The position numbers and the translations under genes were made by a program. 64,000 nt of DNA from Scytalidium lignicola. Lineage: Eukaryota > Ascomycota > Leotiomycetes. Positions 10,603 to 22,298 of the stretch are shown here, in pieces; position 1 is the stretch's first letter, and every line of letters starts with the position of its first letter. The stretch is taken from NCBI GenBank assembly GCA_002812745.2, contig NCSJ02000011.1:186001-250000 (forward strand), written 5' to 3'. A model generated the notes under the pieces. That model was not told the DNA's origin. It searched no databases and saw only the letters and a list, made by a program, of their open reading frames with translations.

Positions 10603-12149
10603 TCATTTTTTCCCAATCCCTTTAAACCATTTAGGTATACCGACTCTAGGTTTACCTCCTTCAGTCTCTTTACCTTTACCCTTGTCCACAGGTGCCGGCG
10701 GCTTTTCCTCTTCCATTTCAACAGTCGGAATGGCTGGAACAACCAATTCCTTCGCATTCTGACTGAACTGCGGTTTCAAAACAGGTCCTTTCCTCGCGGC
10801 CTCTGAGGCGCTATCTTCCCAGTGGAAGTTAACTAGCATGCGGCCTTCAAAGCCTAAACCTGTGATAAGCTTTTTCTCGTCGTTTCTTGGAACTTGTTGG
10901 GGACCTCCGGGTCTCGACCACACGAGCTTGAACGGCTGATCTTCTGCAATGATAACTCCAGTAACATATTTGTAAAGATCTGCTGCTGTTTCATCCGCTG
11001 TAAATGGTGAAACAGTGCTTGACTGGTCAGGGAATCTAATCTTGATTGATACTTCTTTTGCGGCGGCTAACTTGGCAGCCCGCTCTGTTTCTTGAGCTTG
11101 GATCTCTGCATCGGATAAAAGTCGCTTGTTCTGGCCGGCAGATTGAAGTCGTCTCTGGTGCATTTTAGCATGTGCAATAGTCAGCTCATAATCGTCGTCA
11201 TCATGAGCTTGAAGCGCTGCTCTAGGAGTCTCCGAAGTTGGAGCTGAGAATACAGCAATTGGCCTTTGATCAGGGCCACTTAATTTCTCTTCTGGAGCTT
11301 CTGAAGCGGCTCGGTTAGATGGTGTAACTATGGAGGGTGGTGAAGAAGCAACATCTGAAGGCTCTGTTGCTGAAAGAGTATCTTGAGTAGCGTTTATGGT
11401 ATTTGTGGCGGGTATATTTGATAGTGCTGCTGTCACTGAGGTCTCCCCAGATGGGGTATCTGCAGCGCTGCTACTCGATTCCAGATTGCTGAAGTATTTC
11501 TCTATTTCTGCCATAGCTTCATCCAGTGGTTGATCGGTGCTTCGGAAGTCCAGTCGGATCAAAGAGCTCCCACTATTCATACCAAGTTGCGCCAGGGTTT
11601 TCTGCAAGTCACCGAAAGATGATAACTCTCGGCCCATTATATTCAACACCGGCATCTCATAATAAATCCTTCCGGCGCCACTTGCTCCATTCACCGTCCG
11701 AGCTATTCCTCGCGCTGTGAAGTTAAGATTTGCACCTCCACTTGTCTCGAACTTGCGAAGTGTAAGCCATATTGTGGTATCACTTGGGAATTTGTCTATT
11801 AGTCTGCCCCCAGGAACACTCTGTCCCATAGACTGGGGGAGTTGTAAAGCTACCGAGACTACAGAAGGTGATCGAGACGCAACCACAAGTTCTAGTTTTG
11901 CTCCAGATGATAGCCCCGTCTGTCGGAACGTTCGTGAAAGATCGACTTGCTTATTATTATTCCTAGAAAAATATGAGATAAAATTCGGAAAAGTGGGAAT
12001 AATATTGTCTACCTTAGTCCGTAGTTACTAGAAGTTAATCCTAGCTTCGTACGTGCTTCATCGAGAACCTCTGACATGAACTTGCCAGGCGTTACCTTGA
12101 TCGTCGTCCTGCGAAATGAACTATCAAGTACTACCACATGCGATGCCAT
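10603..12149 (-). CDS. TUG/Ubx4-type UBX-domain protein (498 aa)
   Basis: Exons 12149-12013 and 11962-10603 with a 50-nt intron, 1,497 nt in frame. Residues 1-75 are a TUG-type ubiquitin-like fold (start MASHVVVLDSSFRRTTIKV; GLSSGAKLELV near residue 70). A low-complexity Ser/Thr/Pro region spans about 210-285, a charged helical stretch rich in Ala, Lys and Glu covers about 300-345, and a UBX domain covers about 348-428 (VSIKIRFPDQ... GFEGRMLVNFHWE). The tail is Lys-rich. This layout is that of ASPSCR1/TUG in animals and Ubx4 in yeast, adaptors of the AAA ATPase Cdc48/p97. It is divergent from the proteasome beta-3 gene 500 bp away, and both act in ubiquitin-dependent degradation. Confidence 0.88.
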
Positions 12150-12648
12150 CGTGAAATTATATCCGAAGTTTTAGACTGATCTTCCCAGAAGTTGGAGTTT
12201 TGGTGAGGATATATCTGTTAAATGCGCTTCTATTGACTTCGATGTTTGTAAGGTGGCGGGGTTACTAATTTTGGACAGGACTCTGAGAACGCTGTACAAA
12301 AATTAACAGAGAATTTGGACAATATATCCTGTTGTAAACCGAGAACTAATTATGAAAACCATTCAATTTAACTAAACTGAAAGAGATATTGAAGTTGTTA
12401 CAGTATTGGTACTCTTATCGCCTTTTGGTGACGTTCTTTCCGGTGCCTGGCAGGTGGAAAGGTGGTCCAAGCTTCAACCTCGTCGATGTTGCAGACGCGC
12501 AAGGCCGTGTCTACCTACTGAAGCTCACCTTCTGGGCCTCTATCAGCTCTATAATCCACCATAACGACATCTACAACGCCGCCGTTAGGGAAACGAAGTC
12601 CAACAGATTTAATAGAGCTAGAAGCAGAGACAGGAGTACAATATTAAA
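12150..12648. other. Divergent promoter between UBX gene and proteasome beta-3
   Basis: 500 bp, AT-rich in the middle (12,290-12,400). A GGTGGAAAGGTGG stretch occurs at about 12,453-12,465, near-identical in style to proteasome-associated control elements (PACE, GGTGGCAAA), on the strand reading toward beta-3. No further gene is seen. Confidence 0.4.
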
Positions 12649-13433
12649 ATGGTAAGCGCTCCAACCAACTCATCGCAACTATGCAAAACATCTAATATCA
12701 TGCCCAGAGTAACCCATTCTCAATCAGTACGCACTTGCCCTCCAATCTCTCCGCATTCCCTCTCAACTAATATACCGCAGATGGCGGCGCCTGTGTCGCT
12801 ATGGTGGGCAAGGACTGTGTAGCAATAGCCTGCGATCTTCGACTAGGTCTTCAATCGCTCACCGTCTCAAACAATTTCCCCAAGATCTTCCAATATGGAG
12901 ACGTCTTTCTCGGGCTTACAGGTCTGGCGACTGATGTATCTACTGTGTCCGACCTATTTCGCTATAAAGTCAACATGTATCGTCTAAGAGAAGAACGAAA
13001 TATCTCGCCTTCTACGATGGCAAACTTAGTATCGAGCTCATTGTATGAGAAACGGTTTGGACCGTTCTTCATTAGCCCAGTTATTGCAGGGCTTGATCCA
13101 AAGACTGGAAAGCCATTTATTTGTGGCTTTGATAGCATTGGATGTATAGACTTTGCGAAAGACTTCATTGTCAGTGGCACGGCTAGCGACCAGCTGTTTG
13201 GTACATGCGAGGGCTTGTGGGAACCAGATCTGGTGTGTGCGAAAGCTAACGGCATCACATGAGTCTTACTAATCATATATTCTTTATAGGCCCCAGAAGA
13301 TTTATTTGAGACAATATCTCAAGCTTTACTTAATGCTGTTGATAGAGATGCGTTGTCTGGATGGGGAGCACACGTTTATATTATTGAGAAGGACAAGGTT
13401 ACAAAACGGCTACTAAAAGGTAGACAGGATTAG
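12649..13433 (+). CDS. PUP3: Proteasome subunit beta type-3 (205 aa)
   Basis: Exons 12649-12651 (only the ATG), 12708-12726 (19 nt), 12781-13232 and 13290-13433, total 618 nt. Introns are 56, 54 and 57 nt. The chosen joins give [19 protein letters not shown], the canonical beta-3 N terminus, which no single open frame contains. The rest is a full Ntn-hydrolase fold (FGLRLG-like [40 protein letters not shown]). Beta-3 is a non-catalytic ring subunit lacking the active Thr1, and none is present here. Length equals the yeast protein (205). The internal ATG at 12801 would remove the first strand and is rejected as start. Confidence 0.95.
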
Positions 13434-13764
13434 GGTGCTATTAAGGGAAATGCATGATGCATCTAAGGCGTAACTTCTAAATAGGAGAAGCTCGCCTTTG
13501 TAGAACTAGGTATGGCACTTGGTAGAAAATGAATGAAATTACTATAAATGGTTCTATCACTAAATTTTGACTGTTATAAACTTGCATTCAAAACCAAAAA
13601 CTAACTTGATTGGAGTATTTATTCGCATGTGAATTATGAAAAGTGTTCAATGTAGGACAATATAGAGTTCTATGGTCTGCTAGAGTACAACAGGGAACTT
13701 TCTAATCTAAGTGTTCTAATAAATGTACACTCTTTGCTAGACTTAGGTGGAAACTTCTTTTACT

Positions 13765-16700
13765 CTATTCTTTTTTAGGTTTGAGCTCTTTGACATCCGT
13801 TGTCTGTATGAACATTTGCCTCTCGATAAATTTCAGTACTTCATCAATGAAACTAATCAAAATGTTAGAATTTTCTCAATTAAAATAAGAGATGGGTAAC
13901 TTACATGACTGGGGCACTTATCACTAGAACTGCCTGCCATTCATTCCAGTTCAGAGGAAGAATTGAAAATAGACTCTGCAGAATTGGTGTATAGAGTAGC
14001 GCAAAATGAAGAGCCATTGATAATGTGATAGCATACACTAGCATCATGTTGTCCCATAATGGAAGGGTGAGAAGTGATTCACTGGATGAGAGAGCGTTCA
14101 TTGCATTCAGCATCTCAATGACCACCAAGATGGACAAAGAAACGGTAGAAGCCGACTTAGCCATATCATTCCCGAACATCTGGCACCCAATCTCTGGGAA
14201 TGCCGAAGAACAGCGATGAAAGTGGCACAACTGCCAAAAAGTGATTTGAGGACCTTCTGGGTTGTACATGAACCACCAAGCATACCCGCCGACAGTGGCC
14301 AGACCAACATAAGTACCAATAACCAAGTATCGGAAGAATAGCCAGCCACCAATGAGACGCTCATCACGTTTCCTTGGCTTTCTCTTCATAATATCATGAT
14401 CAGGAGGGTTGAAAGACAGTGCTGTTGCTGGAAGACCGTCGGTTACGAGATTAACCCAGAGGAGCTGGACAGGAATCAAAGCCTCTGGCATGCCCAGGGC
14501 GGCAGTTAAGAAGATTGAGACGACCTCCCCGATATTAGATGAGATCAAGTATCGAATGAACTGCTGGGTGTTGTTGTAAATAGCTCTCCCTTCTTCAATA
14601 GCAACCTCAATAGTTGCAAAATTGTCATCAGCTAGCACCATATCTGCGGCCAGTTTCGAGACATCTGTGCCGGATCCCATTGCGACGCCAATATCGGCCT
14701 TCTTTAATGCTGGAGCGTCATTGACACCATCACCAGTCATGGCAACAACCTCCCCAGCTGATTGTAATAGATCAACGAGCTTTGACTTATGACTTGGCTC
14801 CACTCGTGAGAACAAACTAGCCCTCTTAGCAGCTTCCAGTTGTTCAGCTTCGCTAAGATTGTCAAATTCACGTCCGGTATAACTCTTGCCTGTCAGATCC
14901 TCATATTCACCAAAGACGCCGATTTGTCGACAGATGGTCTCGGCTGTATTGCGGTTGTCTCCAGTAATAACAATAACTCTAATGCCCGCTTCCTTGCACT
15001 TTTGAATAGATCCAGCTACTTCAGGTCGTGGGGGATCCAACATGCCGACGAGACCGACTAGAGTAAGATTTTGTTCCAGTTTAGAGTATTCAGCAGTGCT
15101 AGTGGCGCTCCTCAGAAGAGGATCTGACGAAACGTTTTCCTTGCTTGCTAGAGCAATGACACGAAGGCCTTTGTTACCATAGTCCACGACCTCCTTCAAT
15201 AACAGCTCAGAGAGATTCTTAGTCATTTGAACCTTCTTCCCATTTGCTCCTACAATAGCGTGTGTGCAGCGATCAATTATAGCCTCCGGTGCACCTTTGA
15301 CAAGGAGTCTCTGCGAGTTGCCGTTGCCGACCAAGACAGACATGCTTTTTCTATCTCTGGAGAATTCATAGGTGGCAACGCGATGGTTTTGGTTCTCATA
15401 CCAAGAGCACGCAAGTTGAAGACTTCCCATGATAGGAGCTGAGGATTTAGAACGGTTTACAGCCGCGTCTGGTGTTCCAATTTTTTCGACAACGACACGT
15501 AAAGCACCTTCAGTTGGTTCTCCAATGATTGAGTAGACTCCTGATTTCTCATCATGAGCAAGTTTAGCATCGTTACATAGAGCAGCAACCTCAGCAATCT
15601 GGAATACAGTGGCTGATTTTGAAGCGAGATCAGGGACCACCCTGCCTTTCAAAGTTATCTGCCCCTCTGGTGCGAATGTTGAGCCAGCCACATCAAGCTC
15701 TTCCAAATCCGTACCAGTTTCGTTTAGATATACGATCTTGTTAACACTCATTTGGTTGGTTGTCAAAGTTCCGGTTTTGTCAGAGCAGATCACACTGCAG
15801 CTACCTAGGGTTTCCACAGAAGGCAAGCTACGAACAACAGCATTTTTGGCAGCCATCTTGCGGGTACCCAGTGCAAGACAAGTCGTTATAACAACTGCAA
15901 GGCCTTCGGGAATAGCGGCAACACCAAGGGACACTGCGATCTTCAGGTAATAGATTGCACCCTTAGTCCAGCTTCCATGTGTATCATCGCTGAAGTGCGG
16001 GATGTTGATAAGCCAGACCAAGATACAGATGACAGTAATAACCTTAGCCAGAGTATCTCCGAAATCGTTGAGCTTTTGTTTCAAAGGCGTTGGTTCTGAA
16101 ATTTGCGCGGTAATACTTTCGTGGATGTCGCCGATAGCGGTAGAAGATCCAGTTAGAACCACGATTGCTGTAGCATGGCCAGTAACTACAGTTGTGCCAG
16201 AAAAGAGCATATTGCTCTGATCCTGCTTCACGGCCTTCAGGTCATTCACAGGCGAAGTATCCTTCCCAACACTCTCACTTTCGCCGGTGAGGATTGCTTG
16301 GTCGACAGCAAAGCTATTACTCTGGATTGCAAGTATTCGGCAGTCTGCAGGTATCCTATCACCCACAGCAACCGTAATAACGTCCCCAGGAACTAACTCT
16401 TCCGCTCGAATCCGAGTAACTTGTCCATCTCGAAGAACTTTCGCTTCGTTTGCCGAGTATTCCTGGAGTGCGGCAATGGCTTTCTCGGCGCTGGTTTCCT
16501 GGGACACACCTACAACAGCATTGAGGATGAGAATGGTAAGAATCTAGAAGCTTTGTTAGAAAAGGAAAAGTAATTCACCCTGTAAGGAACTGGAAACCTA
16601 CCACAATCGGGTCTACAAACGCAGTCCATCCCTCCTCGTCTTCGAAAAGGGCCAATGCGAATGAAACTGCAGCCGATCCCAAAAGAATAAGAACAAGCTG

Positions 16701-16935
16701 ATCTTTGAATTGCTCTAGAATCATCTCCCAGATTGGAGTAGGAGGCTCTTCTGCAATTGCTGTAGGAATATGTTAGTCCATGATTGGTACATAGTTGCGC
16801 AGTTCCGTCGTGCATACCATTGCGGCCATGTTTCTCCCTTGAACTATGAACTTGGGCTTCCGTAAGACCTTTATCTATACTGACAGAAAAGCTGTTAAGA
16901 GTTTCTGTCACTGACTTCGCAAATGCGTTCTCCAT
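13765..16935 (-). CDS. SERCA-type calcium-transporting P-type ATPase (1,000 aa)
   Basis: Exons 16935-16818, 16759-16602, 16543-13905 and 13852-13765 (3,003 nt); introns are 58, 58 and 52 nt. An N-terminal cation-ATPase helix segment ([22 protein letters not shown]) is followed by the first membrane pair. TGES lies in the actuator domain, and the phosphorylation site CSDKTGTLT has Asp347. [21 protein letters not shown] is at about 700, and six C-terminal helices include [19 protein letters not shown] in helix M4 (VAAIPEGLA) marks a type IIA Ca2+ pump, as in animal SERCA and Neurospora NCA-1, which loads calcium into the ER. It ends ELKPKKE; a strict KKxx retrieval signal is not present. An upstream in-frame ATG at 16956 is possible, but MENAF at 16935 matches the family. 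Confidence 0.94.
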
Positions 16936-18682
16936 GGTGACGGGGGGCGAATGCAAACTAGGGGATGTAGCGCGTTACAGCTACCTATGTAAGTGGGAAC
17001 GGCGCATAAATGGTGAAAAATAAGCATGCAGGTTGCAAGATGAAGTGAATTATTTAAATGAGAGATATGGGAGAAAAGGTGGAATTCCCAAGAAGACCAG
17101 GGAAAGCGGCCTGGGGTGTCGAAAAGCGCTATCAAAGTATTCCACTCCGTTTTAACAATGTGTCCTTCTGCTCCCGAAGATGTTCCAGACACAACCATAC
17201 AGAAGTAGTGCCGAAAACCGTGACAAAGCCGGCCTTGACCACGTGCATTAGTCATAATCGGCTTGGCAGCTATGCCCTGTACGGGTTCTGGAAGGTGGGG
17301 TTCATCACGGGACTTTTCTAGTGTCTCTACGAATTCTACGAATGTATCTCTCACTGCCATCACGACGCCATCATGTACTGTACAGTGTCTTTGAGATGGG
17401 CTTCTATCTTCTTTGATATGAATGTATTTACGCTTATAGGCATTGCTGCTCAAAGAGACCACAATGGTAACATGGAGGTACTCACTGCCGGCAATTCGGG
17501 GTTGCTTGCACGGATAAATAATTCCCCGGCTGACTGGACAATGGACATCCAGATAAGGTAGGTTCTGACTTCAAACGGTCTTCGCTCCACGATAATTATG
17601 TCAAGATGCATTATCGTTCCGGGGACGAATCAGCCAGGAATACACTGGCTGGAAGAAGATTGCCTTAGCTTCTGCTGCCATCGCACAACCTAGACAGTTT
17701 GTGGTAGCCACAATACCCGTGACCGCGCCCAATGAAGCAGCCCTCGCATAAGGCTGAATGCCTTACTCTGCATTCATAATATGCGTGGCTTGCAGAAAGT
17801 CATAAGGGTTGAAAACCCCTTTTTCATCGTTGAGGATCACGTGATGAAGTGGGTAGGGACCCGTCTACCTCTTGCGGTGAAAAATCTTCTGGGAGGACAA
17901 AGTTCTCCAGCCAGTAGGATGTGTCTGAGTTCACGGCTCGTAGCATTCACTCATTATTTGTTGTCGTTGTGTGACAAGAGTGTCCTAAGAGAGTTGATTG
18001 GTCGGGGAAGCCTGCCAGCACACACGAACCAAAATCCTTGCCCTCCACGAGGCAGAATGATAAGGACCTGTGACATGTGTAAAGGCAAGATCGTCTGATG
18101 CAGTTGCTTAGGACGGAGGAAGATGGCAATGGTCGGATTCAAGGAACGTGGAAGGCGCTCATATTGTATAGTTATTGGTGATCTTTCACCCAAAAAGCTG
18201 AGACCAGAAACTTAAGCCTCAGAGGCACTCGTAGCCGTGCACTTCTTCATAGGCAGGGAGACTTTGGAAGACGTCACCTTGAAATGGGTTGCCAGTTGTG
18301 TTTACTATGGCCTCAGCCAACCCAGTTTTTGGTATCACAGTCAAAATATATTGTAAACTGTAATCCATCAAACCAGTATTCACTAACTAATATTGCGTCT
18401 TCCACTGGTAAAGAGTAGCCATCTCCTCCAAGCGCGCACCGAAATTGCTGAATAGTTATTTGCCTGGCGTCGTCTCCCGGTTGGACGCTCAATGTTTCTA
18501 GGACTTTCGCTTAAAGAAATCCCGCTAGATCAACTTGTCACCCCGGGACTCACGACTTTCAACAACCACGAGACACTGCTTTAATTACTTCTTTTGTAAA
18601 CAACCACCTTCATCCATCTGTAATACCTTTCTATTCAAACACCCTTCCGCAACCGCTTTCAGACCATCACACATCAGTAACA
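16936..18682. other. Divergent intergenic region, SERCA to 14-3-3
   Basis: 1.75 kb with no gene I can support; the open frames are short and show no family motif. A perfect 10-bp palindrome ATCACGTGAT lies at 17836-17845. The 14-3-3 leader is long and CT-rich (18,540-18,680), as expected for a highly expressed gene. CCGGGG/CCCCGG-type GC islands near 17,520-17,630 alternate with AT stretches. No repeats of note. Confidence 0.5.
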
Positions 18683-19913
18683 ATGACTACCGAAGTAAGT
18701 GTGCAATCTCCTATCCTCTGTCACTTGAGAGGGACGGGTTCTTGAAAACACTCTTGCCTACTCATCCTTATCGGTCGCGTTTCTATTATTGATATGTGCG
18801 TGTCGTTATATCCTTCGAGACTTTGCTAACATGTTGTTCATCTTGTAGCGCGAAAGGTGCGAAAAATCTAGGCTCCAACTCCCCACCGACCTTCCGTTTC
18901 GTTGACACTGACTCTCCCAAAGCAAGACTTTCCTCGCAAGGCTCTGTGAGCAAGCCGAGCGTTACGATGAGATGGTCACATACATGAAGGAGGTTGCCAA
19001 GGTATGCGATGTCGTTTACGCCCCAGCTTGTCTGTAGAGTGTGCAAGGACGTCGAGACTGACCTCACGTGAACCAGTTGGGCGGAGAGCTTAGTGTTGAT
19101 GAGCGAAACTTATTGTCTGTTGCTTACAAAAATGTTGTTGGCACTCGGCGTGCCTCCTGGCGCATAATCTCGTCGATCGAGCAAAAGGAGGAATCCAAGG
19201 GTACCGACAAGCATGTTGCAACCATTCGGGAATACCGACAGAAGATCGAGACCGAGCTTGAGAAGGTCTGCCAAGACGTCCTTGATGTCTTGGATGAGTC
19301 TTTGATCCCTAAGGCTGAGTCTGGCGAGTCTAAGGTTTTCTACCACAAGATGTGAGTATTCGAAAATATTTGCTTCCCCTTATTTCTTTCCGCGCACCTA
19401 CTGATATATATTTCGTCTTCAGGAAGGGTGACTATCACCGTTACTTGGCTGAGTTTGCCTCTGGTGAGAAGCGTAAAGTCGCTGCTACTGCTGCCCACGA
19501 GGCGTACAAGGTACGTGGCATTTGGCCCCTATTAATTCCGTTTCTAATACTTTTAGAACGCCACCGACGTCGCTCAAACCGAGCTTACTCCAACCCACCC
19601 CATCCGCCTTGGTCTTGCCCTTAACTTCTCTGTTTTCTACTATGAGATTCTCAACTCCCCAGACCGTGCATGCCATCTTGCCAAGCAAGCGTTCGATGAC
19701 GCCATTGCAGAGCTTGACTCTCTTTCAGAAGAGTCTTACCGTGACAGCACCCTAATCATGCAACTTCTCCGAGACAACCTCACTCTTTGGACATCTTCGG
19801 ATAGTGGAGAGCCTGAGCCTGCACCCGCCGCTGAGGCACCAAAAGAGGAGGATAAGCCTGCTGAGGACAAGCCAGCTGAGCCCGCTGCGGAAGCTGCTGC
19901 GCCTGAGTCTTAG
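18683..19913 (+). CDS. 14-3-3 family protein (272 aa)
   Basis: Six exons: 18683-18694, 18849-18856 (8 nt), 18923-19001, 19077-19351, 19423-19510 and 19557-19913, total 819 nt. The first three exons assemble to [20 protein letters not shown], the standard fungal 14-3-3 N terminus, which supports the 8-nt microexon. Both family signatures are present: [11 protein letters not shown] (near residue 43) and [20 protein letters not shown] (near residue 215). The phosphopeptide-binding groove residues Lys, Arg, Arg and Tyr are in the expected helices. Residues about 238-272 form an acidic Pro/Ala/Glu tail. 14-3-3 dimers bind phosphorylated partners in signalling, cell cycle and metabolism (yeast Bmh1/2, fission yeast Rad24). 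Confidence 0.96.
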
Positions 19914-20606
19914 ATTTCTCGATATTGGTGTCTCCTCGTCTCATCGTTATATGCTTCTTGATCTTGCTGGGCGCCGCTGGGATATCTAGCTTGCTGGTGG
20001 AGTGATTGCAGCATGGGTAGGGATGGATGGGAGTTGATGTGAAAAAGCACAATATGTGCCTGCTCTGCGGATACGGTTGATTTGCGAATACACCACCCCT
20101 TGCGAACTTGATGATCATGTTTTTTGTTTCTGCGTGCGAATGCTCCTTTTTCATTACAAACCTTTCTCTTACACCTTAGGCGTATTATCGCGGGCGAAGC
20201 CTTGAAATATATCAAGGTTTCCGATAATATCGTCTTTGATGTCGGGAAGCGCACTTCACAAAAGAGCCTCGACGGCATGTATCTTATTAGGGAGATCTTT
20301 CTGTCAAAGGGTTCTTCAAATCTCTCTATTTCCCATACACGTTTTAACTGTACACTTGGTGTGCTTTCTCTGATCTAGATATTCCTCGTTTCCACTTCCG
20401 TTGTCATAGCGAATAGCCTTGTCTAACCTCTCAGTACTTCTCCGTATGTCTAACATAGGACTATCAATCCTGAAATTAATCAGACTTGGGTCATGACTAC
20501 TCTATTGTAATACTTTTCCTGTATCCAATCGGTCGTACTAAGGGTTCGATAATTTTACAGTGATCTCTTAACAGCTTTCAAATGTATCCTCGTCTTACAA
20601 GCCAGC
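19914..20606. other. 3' flank of 14-3-3 and convergent spacer
   Basis: 693 bp, convergent 3' ends. It holds the 3' UTR of 14-3-3 and of the 129-aa gene. No gene, repeat or RNA gene is visible. Confidence 0.5.
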
Positions 20607-20996
20607 TTACTTTTCATTCGCAGCATTGCTAGCCATAATTAACCTAGCAGCGCGTTCCAGCCTGTCTCTTCGCTTCCTCAAAGCATCGGGTTCTGTAGAT
20701 TCGCTTCTAAATAGAAGGCTCTCATCGCCATCATCGTTTCCCCCATCCTTCCGCACATTGTCGTCCTCGATCTGGTCATACATCTCAGTTCGATCACCCT
20801 CCTCAGGAACACCTTTACCGCTCTTTGGTTTGAGTATTCTAGACCAGAAACTTGCTCGGTGAGCTAGTGAGCGGTCTGATGAATAGCCAGGTTGTGCCTG
20901 TGATGAAGTCGCGTCTGCGACCTCCTGACGCCAGATTTCAATACGATTATGCGTTTTAGTATTCATCCCAGACCTGGGGTTTGAGATCGAGGCCAT
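20607..20996 (-). CDS. Hypothetical protein, 129 aa
   Basis: Single-exon frame with ATG at 20996 and TAA-type end at 20607. The sequence is highly charged: RIEIWRQEVADATSS near the N terminus, SFWSRILKPKSGKG in the middle, an acidic segment DDNVRKDGGNDDGDES, and a basic C-terminal helix DALRKRRDRLERAARLIMA. There is no signal peptide, membrane segment or recognised domain. The predicted long helix at the end and the acidic linker suggest a small scaffold or nuclear protein, but no function can be assigned. It lies convergent to 14-3-3. The even, non-repetitive codon usage and correct start context favour a real gene. Confidence 0.6.
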   Translation of the reverse strand: MASISNPRSGMNTKTHNRIEIWRQEVADATSSQAQPGYSSDRSLAHRASFWSRILKPKSGKGVPEEGDRTEMYDQIEDDNVRKDGGNDDGDESLLFRSESTEPDALRKRRDRLERAARLIMASNAANEK

Positions 20997-22298
20997 TCGT
21001 TAAGACCTTGTTATTCCCAAAAAAAGGCGCGCCACGGGTTAGATGGTGGTGAAAATTGAGGTCACTTTAAATTGCCCTCTCCTTTAACTACCGGTAGCTT
21101 ATCCGTCGATCTGTTGCTGAGATCATCTGGAGCGTTCATATGCCAAGAGAATTTTTGCATCGCTACGTGGGATAACTATTATACATAATATATTGAGGGA
21201 AGATTTAACTCTGAATGGGACCTTATTGAGGTAAGCCTATATTGGGGACTAGGATAGCTATAGTTATATCATTAATCACGTGGTAGTTATAGCATAATTT
21301 TCGCTCAACATAAAATATTTTATTTGGATGAGAGCATTTACTCTAGGCAGGATTAAATTATTGTATTACCAAGGATCTAGTGTGTGGGTTTAAAAAAATT
21401 GTGCTTCTTTTACTAGCAATTATTGTTCGGAAATAATAAGTTGAATTGCAATCTATACTGAAGAATTTTGAAAATTTGAATTTCACCGTCCTACAGTATA
21501 TAACTCAACATAATTTCTCTAGAAACTTGTTATTCTAACTAATCCTAATCCTATTTGAAATTCGCAAGGGCTATTATAATTAACTAAGCGGCTTAGAATA
21601 ACTAACTTAACCAACAGGAATAGCCAAGAAAGAAAAGTGTGGCTGAAGAACATTTGCATCATTGGATTCACCCAAAAATTCCCGCAAACGACGAGATTTG
21701 TCTGTAGATATAAGACTTTTGCACGTCAAGAGTAGATGCTTAGTTGGTATATGAATACTCATAAATTTATGCAGAGATCTTGCAGAATCAACAGCGCGGT
21801 ACTCCGTACGGATGAAGAAATGTGATTCAGGCTCCATTTGCAAATAGAATGTAGGTAACCTCATAAAAATTATGGAAACAAGAGAAGGCTTCAGAGTTGG
21901 TCAAAGTTGAAATCATGCTCCGAAGAAGCTTTCATTCTCTTCCTATATCAATTTTCATATTCATCACTAGCCCATAATTGTAAATGGAAGACTTTTAAAA
22001 CTCGTAAATTTCAAAGCGTGTTAAGAGCCGAGGTGGCTTCTAGCGTGCTGTAGCTTACTCGCTTAACATTCTCTTGGCTAAAGCTTCAAGGAGCATTTCA
22101 GCCTCATCTGTTTCGGTCTTCGCGTTCGAATCGTTTCACCAAACATTCATCCCCGACGTCCCTTTACATCTCCATAGACGCATCGCGGGTCAAATACTTC
22201 CAGTTGGCGCTCCACTCTCCATCGCACCCCGAACCTGTGGACCCTAGACATCTTATAAAACAACCTCATAACCAATTCTGAATCCCGATCGTGTCACA
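20997..22298. other. AT-rich divergent intergenic region
   Basis: 1.3 kb. 21,160-21,600 is strongly AT-rich with no open frame. 21607-21864 (-) is a separate weak 85-codon frame described on its own. A CACGTG core lies at about 21279. The last 200 bp before Prp39 are CT-rich leader sequence. Confidence 0.5.
21607..21864 (-). CDS. Possible small hypothetical protein (85 aa), weak
   Basis: ATG-initiated frame of 85 codons ending in TAA within otherwise AT-rich DNA. The composition looks protein-like: mixed hydrophobic and charged residues with segments HFFIRTEYRAVDSARSLHKF and DKSRRLREFLGESNDAN. It has no recognised domain and could be a remnant exon of a decayed gene. It is listed because the frame stands out against AT-rich flanks. 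Evidence is open-frame quality only. Confidence 0.25.
   Translation of the reverse strand: MRLPTFYLQMEPESHFFIRTEYRAVDSARSLHKFMSIHIPTKHLLLTCKSLISTDKSRRLREFLGESNDANVLQPHFSFLAIPVG

Noticed and set aside
16935..16956. Upstream start for the SERCA gene at 16956
   Set aside because: Adds seven residues not seen in the family; the MENAF start at 16935 is typical.
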